Shown here piece by piece: positions 36,117 through 43,994 of a stretch of DNA of 64,000 nt. Every line of letters starts with the position of its first letter. Positions within the stretch are counted from its first letter, which is position 1. The notes beneath the pieces are model-generated. The model searched no databases. It was not told the origin of the DNA and was given only the letters and a program-made list of their open reading frames with translations. The position numbers and the translations under genes are program-made. The stretch is taken from the NCBI GenBank assembly GCA_900539855.1, contig UQDO01000004.1, forward strand, positions 11,828 to 75,827. The letters are read 5' to 3'. The DNA comes from an uncultured Oscillospiraceae bacterium (GTDB taxonomy: Bacteria; Bacillota; Clostridia; Oscillospirales; Acutalibacteraceae).

Positions 36117-36951
36117 AAAACGGCTTGATGCCGCCGTATTTGAGCAAGGCTTCTGCGACAGCAGGGAAAAGGCAAAAACGCTTATAATGGCTGGCGTGGT
36201 GTATGTAAATAATCAAAAAGCAGATAAACCGGGAATGCAGATAAAAGACGACGACAGCATCGAGGTCAGGAGCAATCCTTTAAAATATGTCAGCCGCGGC
36301 GGCTTGAAGCTTGAAAAGGCAATGAGCAGCTTTGATATAAAGCTTGATGGTCTTGTCTGCGCTGATATCGGTGCGTCGACCGGCGGTTTTACCGACTGTA
36401 TGCTGCAAAACGGCGCTAAAAAGGTTTATTCCATAGATGTAGGGTACGGTCAGCTTGCATGGAAGCTGAGGACAGATCCGCGCGTTGTCAATATGGAGCG
36501 CACAAATTTCCGCTACGTTACAGAGGAACAGGTGCCGGATGAGCTTTCTTTTGCTTCGGTAGATGTGTCTTTTATTTCACTTTCTTTGATAGTACCTGTT
36601 ATGAGAACGCTGATGCGGAACGACGCATATGCCGTCTGTCTTATAAAACCGCAGTTTGAAGCCGGCAGAGATAAAATAGGTAAAAAGGGCGTTGTCAGAG
36701 ATAAATCGGTTCACGTTGAGGTAGTTGACAACATTATCGGGATGATGCTGAATAACGGTTTTTCGGTTTCAGGTCTTGACTATTCTCCGGTAAAGGGACC
36801 GGAAGGAAACATTGAATATCTGATACTGGTTCAAAAATCGGATCAGCCGGTAAACAACCTTAAAACCACCGCGAAAGATGTTGTTATGAGATCGCACGAC
36901 GCTTTGGATCACGCTCCGGAGGCTCAGAATGAAAATACTGATAGTATATAA
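36106..36951 (+). CDS. tlyA: TlyA-family rRNA 2'-O-methyltransferase
   Basis: A 281-residue protein with an N-terminal S4 domain (KKRLDAAVFEQGFCDSREKA, MAGVVYVNNQ) and a FtsJ-like methyltransferase with SAM motif ADIGASTGGFTDCMLQNGA. TlyA proteins 2'-O-methylate C1409 of 16S and/or C1920 of 23S rRNA; which this one does is unknown. TTG start at 36106, with GAGGTAAC upstream, overlapping dxs by 11 bp. Confidence 0.93.
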   Translation: MNTKKRLDAAVFEQGFCDSREKAKTLIMAGVVYVNNQKADKPGMQIKDDDSIEVRSNPLKYVSRGGLKLEKAMSSFDIKLDGLVCADIGASTGGFTDCMLQNGAKKVYSIDVGYGQLAWKLRTDPRVVNMERTNFRYVTEEQVPDELSFASVDVSFISLSLIVPVMRTLMRNDAYAVCLIKPQFEAGRDKIGKKGVVRDKSVHVEVVDNIIGMMLNNGFSVSGLDYSPVKGPEGNIEYLILVQKSDQPVNNLKTTAKDVVMRSHDALDHAPEAQNENTDSI

Positions 36952-37768
36952 TTCGGAAAAATACGGTGGAGATACGACCGCTTATCAATGCGCGGAAATT
37001 CTTAATAGTTCTGATGTCCAAACAAGTATAATAAAGTTTGATACGCGTGTGACGCGTGAAATACCGTGTGCAGGATATGACGCCGTTGTTGCTGTCGGTG
37101 GTGACGGGACGATCATCAAAGTTGCAAAATGTGCAGCTGCCGTGAATATACCGGTGCTTGGCGTGAATGCCGGAAGGATCGGCTATCTTGCAGGTGTTGA
37201 CAGTGAAGATCTCTCACAGTTAAAATATATAGCTGCAGGCAATTTCTTTACCGAAAACAGGCTTATGATCAATGCCTCAATTATCAGAAACGGAAAAACT
37301 CTGGCAAGCTACGACTGCCTTAATGATGCCGTTATAAGCAAGTGCACAATAGCAAATATGATAGACATTTCGCTTATTATCGGCAATGACTCAATAGGCT
37401 ACAGATCTGACGGTTTTATTGTAGCCACACCAACCGGATCGACTGCTTATTCAATGTCCGCCGGCGGTCCGGTCATAGACCCGACGCTTGACTGCATGGT
37501 GCTGACCCCTGTTTGTCCGCATACCTTTATGAATCGTTCGACAGTTATCAATGCTGATTCGACCGTGGATATCAAGGTCGGCGGCGAGATAGGTTCTGCT
37601 TATTTTACTGCCGACGGCAGGGAAATGTTTGAGCTGTTAAAGGGTGATATCGTGCGGATAGGCAGATCGGATACCTATGCTAAATTTATAAATTTAGGCA
37701 ATCAGACTGTATATAAGGTCTTTTCAGAAAAAAACAGGATCAATGATCCGGTGGCTGCGAAAGGATGA
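36929..37768 (+). CDS. nadK: NAD kinase
   Basis: A 279-residue kinase making NADP from NAD. GGDGT is in AVVAVGGDGTIIKVAK, NE/D substitute motif in CLNDAVI, and the substrate loop in YRSDGFIVATPTGSTAYSMS. GGAGG is 7 nt before the ATG; the gene overlaps tlyA by 23 bp. It ends the NAD supply set found in this window. Confidence 0.95.
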   Translation: MKILIVYNSEKYGGDTTAYQCAEILNSSDVQTSIIKFDTRVTREIPCAGYDAVVAVGGDGTIIKVAKCAAAVNIPVLGVNAGRIGYLAGVDSEDLSQLKYIAAGNFFTENRLMINASIIRNGKTLASYDCLNDAVISKCTIANMIDISLIIGNDSIGYRSDGFIVATPTGSTAYSMSAGGPVIDPTLDCMVLTPVCPHTFMNRSTVINADSTVDIKVGGEIGSAYFTADGREMFELLKGDIVRIGRSDTYAKFINLGNQTVYKVFSEKNRINDPVAAKG

Positions 37769-37773
37769 CTTTC

Positions 37774-38223
37774 ATGAAGAAAGAAAGACAGGATAAGCTG
37801 ATCGAGCTTATTACCAAAAACCCTATCGAAACTCAGGAGGACCTGCAAAAAGAACTGATGAATGCCGGGTTCAACGTCACTCAGGCAACCGTTTCACGCG
37901 ATATAAAGGAGCTTCGCATTGTAAAGCTGCTTGACGCAAACGGCGTATACAGATATGCCGTCGGAAACACAGGCTCTGCCGGCAAGGCTTTAAAATACCG
38001 TGAGCTGTTCACACATTCGGTCATATCTGTTGATTATGCTATGAATGATGTTGTCATCAAATGTCATGTCGGAATGGCGCAGGGTGCCTGTGCGGCACTT
38101 GATATGATGCATTTTGAAAATATTGTCGGTACTCTTGCCGGCGATGACACTATTTTTATCATTACAAGAACAGAAAATGACGCAAAAGAGCTGTGCGCTC
38201 AGATAGGCGCCGCTATAGAATAA
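37774..38223 (+). CDS. argR: Arginine repressor ArgR
   Basis: A 149-residue regulator: N-terminal winged helix (TQEDLQKELMNAGFNVTQATVSRDIKEL, key motif VTQATVSRDIKEL) and C-terminal hexamer/arginine domain (GAACALDMMHFENIVGTLAGDDT, key GTLAGDDTIFI). It represses arginine synthesis when arginine is abundant. ATG 37774 with AAAGGA upstream is preferred over 37765. Standard neighbour of recN in Firmicutes. Confidence 0.95.
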   Translation: MKKERQDKLIELITKNPIETQEDLQKELMNAGFNVTQATVSRDIKELRIVKLLDANGVYRYAVGNTGSAGKALKYRELFTHSVISVDYAMNDVVIKCHVGMAQGACAALDMMHFENIVGTLAGDDTIFIITRTENDAKELCAQIGAAIE

Positions 38224-38234
38224 GGGGTATTACG

Positions 38235-39905
38235 GTGCTAAGATCGCTTAACATTGAGAATATTGCTGTTATTGAAAAATGTAATATTGAATTTGACGGC
38301 GGTTTTAACGTTCTTACCGGTGAAACAGGCGCCGGCAAATCCATAATTATCGACTCTATCAACGCCGTTACCGGACAGAGAACATCAAAAGAGCTTGTAC
38401 GCACCGGGTGTGATAAGGCTGTTGTTTCTGCCGTTTTTGACGATGTACAGCAGCATGTTATCGACGCATTGGCGGAATACGGAATTTCCGCCGACGACCG
38501 GAGTGTTATAATGCAGCGAAGTATTTCCAAGGACGGCAGGAATGTCTGCCGGATAAACGGATCGACCGTAAATGTTTCGCTTTTGCGCGATATAGGCGCA
38601 ATGCTTGTCAGTATTCACGGTCAGCACGATAATCAGGCTTTGCTTGATCCGGAGACCCACTGCTCATTTATTGATCTTTACGGCGGCCGCCACAGCGGAG
38701 TTTTAGACGATTACCGCAGCTGCTATGAAGAATTCAAAAATGTCAGACGACAGCTGAAGGCACTTGTGACCGACGATGATGAGAAACGCCGGAAATCGGA
38801 GCTGGCACGTTTTTCTATAAACGAAATATCAGCCGCTAACATAAGACCCGGTGAACTTGCCGAGCTTACAGACAAGCGGCAGATAATGCGAAACGCGGAA
38901 AAATTGCGTGAGATGCTGGAACAAACGCACTGCCTTCTTGCCGGAACCGATGACGACGCAGGAGCAGTTTCTTTGGCTTCACAGGCGTCGCAGGCGCTGA
39001 CTGCAACTGCATCTATACTGCCAAAGTCAAAGCCTTTATCAGAACGGCTTTCTGCCGCAAGCGACGAGCTTTCGGATATTATGGCTGAGATAAGAGAACT
39101 TTGCGATACTGTCACATTTGATCCGGGTGAGCTTGATCAATGTGAGCAGCGCATAGATCTTTTGACCGGACTTATAAAGAAATACGGCGGAAGCGAACAG
39201 GCGGTAATAGATCACCTTACCGAAGCCGAAAGGTTTATCGCAGATACCGAATCCTCAGACGAAAGGATAACAGAGCTTGAGGCAGAATCCGCGCGTCTTG
39301 AAGAACTTCTTATTGAAAAAGGTGCCGTGTTGACCGCGGCAAGAAGGAAAACAGCCGGAATATTTGCCGAAAAGGTATGTGATATTTTAAAATATCTCGA
39401 GATGCCTAATGTAGTCTTTTCGACAAATTTCAGGCAGGGGACATATACTGCCAACGGCTGCGATGAGGTGGAGTTCTATATTTCAGCCAATAAAGGGCAG
39501 GATGCCGGACCTCTTGCAAAGGTTGCTTCCGGCGGTGAGCTGTCGCGTATAATGCTCAGCATAAAGAGCGTTATGAACTTAAAGAATGATGCCGATACGC
39601 TTATTTTTGATGAAATTGATACCGGCATAAGCGGAAAAGCCGCGGATAAGGTCGGCAGACAGCTGAAACGCCTGTCACACGACCGCCAAGTGCTTTGCGT
39701 AACGCACTTGGCGCAGATAGCCGCAGCTGCCGATCTGCATTTTAAGATCAGCAAATCTACCAAAAACAATAATACCTACACCGCTGTCCATAACATTACC
39801 GGCGATGATCGTATAAGAGAAATCGCCAGAATAATGTCGGGCGGTGAAATGACCGATAGTTTATATAAATCGGCAAAAGAACTTATTAATGATCATACCT
39901 CATGA
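38235..39905 (+). CDS. recN: DNA repair protein RecN
   Basis: A 556-residue SMC-like ATPase for double-strand break repair. Walker A GETGAGKSIIIDS, long coiled-coil arms (190-380), signature KVASGGELSRIML and Walker B TLIFDEIDTGISG, and the D-loop VTHLAQIAA. GTG start at 38235, with AAGGGG 7 nt upstream; the longer frame back to 38193 overlaps argR and lacks a site. Confidence 0.96.
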   Translation: MLRSLNIENIAVIEKCNIEFDGGFNVLTGETGAGKSIIIDSINAVTGQRTSKELVRTGCDKAVVSAVFDDVQQHVIDALAEYGISADDRSVIMQRSISKDGRNVCRINGSTVNVSLLRDIGAMLVSIHGQHDNQALLDPETHCSFIDLYGGRHSGVLDDYRSCYEEFKNVRRQLKALVTDDDEKRRKSELARFSINEISAANIRPGELAELTDKRQIMRNAEKLREMLEQTHCLLAGTDDDAGAVSLASQASQALTATASILPKSKPLSERLSAASDELSDIMAEIRELCDTVTFDPGELDQCEQRIDLLTGLIKKYGGSEQAVIDHLTEAERFIADTESSDERITELEAESARLEELLIEKGAVLTAARRKTAGIFAEKVCDILKYLEMPNVVFSTNFRQGTYTANGCDEVEFYISANKGQDAGPLAKVASGGELSRIMLSIKSVMNLKNDADTLIFDEIDTGISGKAADKVGRQLKRLSHDRQVLCVTHLAQIAAAADLHFKISKSTKNNNTYTAVHNITGDDRIREIARIMSGGEMTDSLYKSAKELINDHTS

Positions 39906-39947
39906 ATTTGCGGTATGTATATTTAAATTTTGAATGGAGACAGTTTG

Positions 39948-41171
39948 ATGACACTTTACGAAGAATTGCAGCAAAGAGGACTTATTGCGCAGGTTACCAA
40001 TGAGCCTGAAATACGCGACATGATTAACAACGGCAAAGCGACATTTTATATCGGCTTTGACTGTACAGCCGACAGCCTGACTGCCGGTCATTTCATGGCA
40101 CTGACGCTTATGAAAAGGCTTCAGATGGCTGGCAATAAGCCAATTGCTCTTATCGGCGGCGGTACTACCATGATCGGTGATCCCTCCGGCAGAACCGATA
40201 TGAGAAAGATGCTGACAAGAGAAGATATCAACCACAACGCCGAGTGCTTTAAACGCCAGATGGAACGCTTTATCGACTTTTCAGAGGGCAAGGCGCTTAT
40301 GGTAAACAACGCCGATTGGCTGCTTGACCTTAATTATGTTGAGCTGCTGCGCGAGGTCGGCGCCTGCTTCTCTGTAAACAATATGCTGCGTGCCGAGTGC
40401 TATAAGCAGCGCATGGAAAAGGGACTTTCGTTCTTTGAGTTCAATTATATGATAATGCAGTCTTACGATTTTTACTACCTTTTCCAGAATTACAACTGCA
40501 ACATGCAGTTCGGCGGAGACGATCAGTGGTCGAATATGCTCGGCGGCACCGAGCTTATCCGCAAAAAGCTCGGCAAGGACGCACATGCAATGACCATTAC
40601 ATTGCTTACCGATTCCCAAGGCAAGAAAATGGGCAAGACTGCCGGAAATGCAGTCTGGCTTGACGCCAACAAGACATCTCCCTATGATTTCTTCCAGTAT
40701 TGGAGAAATGTTGACGACGCCGATGTTATCAAGTGTCTTAAAATGCTGACATTTGTATCACTGGACGAGATAGCAGAGTACGAAAAGCTTGAGGGCAGTG
40801 ACCTTAATAAGGCTAAAGAACGTTTGGCATTCGAACTGACGCTTATGATACACGGCAAGGATGAAGCCGAGAAGGCACTTGCAACAGCGCGTTCGCTTTT
40901 CAAGGGCGGTGCGGATTCGGCTGATATGCCTTCGACCGTCATTGGTGAAGAAATGCTGAACGACGGAAAAATAGGTCTCCTCGACATTATGGTCGCTGCA
41001 GGACTTGTACCGTCGAAAGGCGAGGGGAGAAGGCTTGTCCAGCAGGGCGGTGTTTCGGTCGACGATGAAAAGGTGACCGATCCAACCTGCAGCTTTACAA
41101 AAGACAGGCTTTCCGGAGACGGTATCGTCATAAAAAAAGGCAAAAAGATATTCCATAGGATTGTTATGTAA
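39948..41171 (+). CDS. tyrS: Tyrosyl-tRNA synthetase
   Basis: A 407-residue class Ic synthetase. YIGFDCTADSLTAGHFMAL holds the HIGH-like motif (T-A-G-H), QFGGDDQWSNMLGG the tyrosine/tRNA part, and KKMGKT the KMSKS-like loop; a C-terminal S4 domain (GLVPSKGEGRRLVQQGGVSV) binds tRNA. GGAG is upstream of the ATG. No T-box leader fits in the 42 bp between recN and tyrS, so it may be read with the recN operon. Confidence 0.96.
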   Translation: MTLYEELQQRGLIAQVTNEPEIRDMINNGKATFYIGFDCTADSLTAGHFMALTLMKRLQMAGNKPIALIGGGTTMIGDPSGRTDMRKMLTREDINHNAECFKRQMERFIDFSEGKALMVNNADWLLDLNYVELLREVGACFSVNNMLRAECYKQRMEKGLSFFEFNYMIMQSYDFYYLFQNYNCNMQFGGDDQWSNMLGGTELIRKKLGKDAHAMTITLLTDSQGKKMGKTAGNAVWLDANKTSPYDFFQYWRNVDDADVIKCLKMLTFVSLDEIAEYEKLEGSDLNKAKERLAFELTLMIHGKDEAEKALATARSLFKGGADSADMPSTVIGEEMLNDGKIGLLDIMVAAGLVPSKGEGRRLVQQGGVSVDDEKVTDPTCSFTKDRLSGDGIVIKKGKKIFHRIVM

Positions 41172-41178
41172 AGTTTTA

Positions 41179-41213
41179 AAGGTCGGCTGGATACACAGCC
41201 GACCTTATTATAT
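41179..41213 (+). terminator. Terminator between tyrS and gerQ
   Basis: AAGGTCGGCT and AGCCGACCTT form a 10-bp stem with an 8-nt loop, followed by ATTATATTT. It lies between convergent genes and overlaps little of either. Confidence 0.75.
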
Positions 41214-41753
41214 TTATACAAGCATCAGTCTGCCGTATTCGTCATCCATTATGATTGTTACAAATTTGAGCGCAAACAGGTCGCAGACTACCAATGTTGC
41301 AGGCTCGATAGCCTGCATGATAATATAGCTTGCACCGACATCGTGTAGAATACCGACGCGCTGTTCGATACCGTTGCCGATGAGGAAATCCGCTCTGATC
41401 CATTTGCCTATGAATTTGCTGAGATATGCAGGTAAAAAATTGGGATTTGTGACGGTCTCGGGCGTAAAACTTATGCTGTTGCTGCCGGTCGTTCTCATGT
41501 TGGCAACGTCGCCGCTTTGCGGCACCTGACTGTTGGCGACAGATGCCCTGCCTGTCGTTGTCCCGGCCGGCATCGGCATCATATTACGACCGCCACTCAT
41601 GTCGTTTGCTGCCGTGTGCATATTAAAATCTGTTCCGTCCGCAGTATCGGTCAATCCGTCTGCCCTAATATTTGTAGCCGGCTGATATACAGTATCAGTG
41701 CTCCTGCTGCACGTATTTCCGGTGCTAATGTTGCGATTATACTCTGTGTACAT
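41214..41753 (-). CDS. GerQ-like spore coat/germination protein
   Basis: A 179-residue protein. The first ~100 residues are low-complexity (Thr, Asn, Ser, Gly, Met), the last ~75 form a compact beta domain (FLPAYLSKFIGKWIRADFLI ... FALKFVTIIMDDEYG) resembling the C-terminal domain of Bacillus GerQ. GerQ is a coat protein cross-linked during spore maturation and needed for CwlJ to localise. The gene lies directly downstream of a CwlJ-like hydrolase on the same strand, which strengthens the call; similarity is judged by pattern only. GGAG precedes the ATG. Confidence 0.65.
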   Translation of the reverse strand: MYTEYNRNISTGNTCSRSTDTVYQPATNIRADGLTDTADGTDFNMHTAANDMSGGRNMMPMPAGTTTGRASVANSQVPQSGDVANMRTTGSNSISFTPETVTNPNFLPAYLSKFIGKWIRADFLIGNGIEQRVGILHDVGASYIIMQAIEPATLVVCDLFALKFVTIIMDDEYGRLMLV

Positions 41754-41787
41754 AAAAACTTACTCCGTTCTGACTGATTGTATTGCC

Positions 41788-42231
41788 TTATGTTTGCCAA
41801 TATTGTGAAGTCGGTCGGTAAAAGCAATGCTGTCCTATGCGTGTGTGATATATGCCGGAACCGTTGCGTGGGAAAAACTGATCGCAGTTGGAAGAAAAAG
41901 GATTAAAGTACCATAAGCAGTCGCCGACGGCTCCGAGCGAATTTCCTCCCAGTGCCCAGTCGGCTATTTCATAGTTAATACCTTCAGGCGACATGTTATA
42001 GATGTTCTGCGAATTATACTGTCCTCCGATCTCGGTCCTGGCACAGTCAAACTGATAAGGCTGAAATATGACATTCTGAATATCACCTTTGCCGGTGCGT
42101 AAGTATTCACCGCCGGCAACATGTACTCTGTTCATGATAACGGTGGCAACTGCCTGCATACCGGTTTCACCCTCGCCGCCGGCTTCACACTGTATTATTC
42201 TTGCGAGTAATTCTCTTGCGGTAAAAGCCAT
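41788..42231 (-). CDS. CwlJ/SleB-family spore cortex-lytic hydrolase
   Basis: A 147-residue protein that is a bare hydrolase domain with no signal peptide, as in CwlJ. Family marks are LLARIIQCEAGGEGETGMQAVATVI (core: IIQCEAGGEG with the catalytic Glu, and VIMNRV) and the end WYFNP...HFFPRNG-like QFFPRNGSG...IGQHCFY. It is predicted to degrade muramic-lactam cortex during germination. GAGGA is 8 nt upstream. It pairs with the GerQ-like gene 34 bp downstream. Confidence 0.88.
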   Translation of the reverse strand: MAFTARELLARIIQCEAGGEGETGMQAVATVIMNRVHVAGGEYLRTGKGDIQNVIFQPYQFDCARTEIGGQYNSQNIYNMSPEGINYEIADWALGGNSLGAVGDCLWYFNPFSSNCDQFFPRNGSGIYHTRIGQHCFYRPTSQYWQT

Positions 42232-42290
42232 AGTCGGTTCCTCAGTTCTTGTTATCTTGTATATTATATTTATCTTACCGCTTTTTGTGA

Positions 42291-42321
42291 TAATAAAAGC
42301 GCTCCGAAATTCGGAGCGCTT
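42291..42321 (-). terminator. Terminator after the xer gene
   Basis: AAGCGCTCCG (42297-42306) pairs with CGGAGCGCTT (42312-42321), followed on the minus strand by TTATTATC. Confidence 0.75.
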
Positions 42322-42323
42322 GC

Positions 42324-43328
42324 TTAATTGTTATTGTCTTTTTTTTCTTTTTGTTTGACCTCTGAAAGGGGATTGTTTTTAAAAGCATTTTCAATCTGTG
42401 CATCCGACACATGTGTGTATATTTGAGTGGTGCCGAGATTTTCATGACCCAAGACTTCCTTAAGGACTCTGACATCAACACCGCCCATCTGATACATAAG
42501 AGTAGCGGCGGTATGACGCAGCTTGTGGGTCGAAAAATGCTGACCCTCCAAACCGGCTTTGTCGATGTATTTTTTCACTATAAATTGAACGGTTTTTGGA
42601 CTTATCCTGCTGTGCCTTGTCGATGAAAGAAATAATGCATATCTGTCCTCACGCTTAACCTGATCGGCAGGGCGGACCTTCATATAATTGTCTATAGCCG
42701 CTTTGCATGCGTCATTTAAAAAGACCATGCGTTCTTTGTTGCCTTTGCCGAGAATTTTTAAGGAGCTGTCAGGCTTTATGTCGGTATAATTAATAGAGCA
42801 AAGCTCTGACAAACGCATGCCGCAGTTGAGAAATAAGGTTAGGATACAATAGTCGCGCTCCTTATTTGGACCGTCAACAGCCCGTAAAAGCTCAAGACTC
42901 TGATCCAATGTCAGATGGACCGGCAGTGCCTTTCTGAGTTTAGGGGAATTAAGTCCGTTGGCAGGATTACTTTCGATAAGGTGGACCTTTTCATTCAAAT
43001 ACTTAAAAAATGACCGCAGCGAAGATATTTTTCTCGCACGCGTTGACGTATCGTTCAGTCGTTCGTCCTTGCAAAAGACAATAAAAGCGTAAAGATCGGT
43101 TACAGTGACTGAGCGCAGCAGTTCGATATCAACATCTGAAACGTTGATATCTGAAAAGGGGACATCATCTCCGACAAGACCTCTTTCACGCTTTAAATAC
43201 TTAAAAAACAGCGTCAGATCCATATTATATTGTTCAATGGTAAGCTCAGATCTGCCTCTGACGCTTTCGTTGTAAACAAGAAAATCACGCAGCGGCGGAC
43301 ACGCAGTCTTTAAGTATTCACGCGACAT
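42324..43328 (-). CDS. XerC/XerD-type tyrosine recombinase
   Basis: A 334-residue site-specific recombinase. N-terminal SAM-like domain (SELTIEQYNMDLTLFFKYL), then the catalytic part with NCGMRLSELCSI (Arg), GKGNKERMVFL (Lys), HKLRHTAATLM (H-x-x-R) and GHENLGTTQIYTHV (His, Tyr). Size and absence of an arm-binding domain suggest a chromosome-dimer Xer rather than a phage integrase. ATG 43328 with GAGGTC upstream is chosen over 43379. Promoter seen at 43389-43417. Confidence 0.9.
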   Translation of the reverse strand: MSREYLKTACPPLRDFLVYNESVRGRSELTIEQYNMDLTLFFKYLKRERGLVGDDVPFSDINVSDVDIELLRSVTVTDLYAFIVFCKDERLNDTSTRARKISSLRSFFKYLNEKVHLIESNPANGLNSPKLRKALPVHLTLDQSLELLRAVDGPNKERDYCILTLFLNCGMRLSELCSINYTDIKPDSSLKILGKGNKERMVFLNDACKAAIDNYMKVRPADQVKREDRYALFLSSTRHSRISPKTVQFIVKKYIDKAGLEGQHFSTHKLRHTAATLMYQMGGVDVRVLKEVLGHENLGTTQIYTHVSDAQIENAFKNNPLSEVKQKEKKDNNN

Positions 43329-43388
43329 ATTGACCTCACAAAGTAAAAATTTAAATGTATAATGAAATCTGTTTACCAAACTATATTA

Positions 43389-43417
43389 ATTATACAAAAC
43401 ATAAACCTGATTTTCAA
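43389..43417 (-). promoter_or_regulatory. Sigma-A promoter of xer
   Basis: Minus strand: TTGAAA (43417-43412), 17 bp, TATAAT (43394-43389). The -10 region lies in a TTTTGTATAATT block repeated in the palindrome at 43457. Confidence 0.78.
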
Positions 43418-43456
43418 TGCATTTTAATTACAAATAGTGGGGTACATTTTTTGTAA

Positions 43457-43488
43457 CAATTATACAAAATAAATATTTTGTATAATTG
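43457..43488. repeat. 32-bp near-perfect AT-rich palindrome
   Basis: Arm 43457-43471 (CAATTATACAAAATA) is the exact complement of 43474-43488 with AA at the centre. It lies 63 bp upstream of the xer -35 and repeats its -10 sequence. Likely a protein-binding operator or a cruciform; the 43329-43994 interval otherwise shows no supported gene, only AT-rich sequence and the hairpin at 43936. Confidence 0.65.
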
Positions 43489-43935
43489 AGGGGAGAAAAA
43501 TCGGCGATTTTCGGGAAATATCCTTCTTAAAGCGTTAATATTAACTAACATTGCATTTATATATATATTATATTTAATTTTCAAAGCTGTTAAAACATGT
43601 TGAGTCATAACATCTTTTGCGCTTTCAGAATGCATATCATTGCTATAGTAATTCTGCCGCCGCTTACACTGTCTGATTTATTATTTTACTTAAATATTGT
43701 TAATTACCTTTAATTTTGGACGATAGAAATTATTATTGTGATACAATGTATAAAACACTTTACGCTATTGCTTAATTTATTTGACACCGCACATGGTTTG
43801 GCTTATGAATTAGATTTAATAGGTTTATCTTCATGCATTATATAGTCAGTGATTGCTGCTCTTGTTTTTTAACTCATCACTTGTACAATTTATATATACC
43901 TTACTGCTTGTTTACACACTTAATATTAAACAGAA

Positions 43936-43975
43936 GGAGCTTCATATAGTTAACTAATTAACTACATGAAGCTCC
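43936..43975 (-). terminator. Long hairpin after nadE
   Basis: GGAGCTTCAT-A-TAGTTAA pairs with TTAACTA-C-ATGAAGCTCC: 18 positions with one mismatch and a 4-nt loop. It begins 20 bp after the nadE stop; only a weak T-rich tail (CCTTCTGTTT) follows on the minus strand. Confidence 0.6.
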
Positions 43976-43994
43976 CATCCATCATATCACTATG

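Noticed and set aside
39906..39947. T-box leader before tyrS
   Set aside because: The gap is only 42 bp, too short for a T-box, and no AGGGTGG-like sequence is present.
43414..43635. 73-codon minus frame upstream of xer
   Set aside because: It runs through the palindrome, is extremely AT-rich and has no ribosome site or family.
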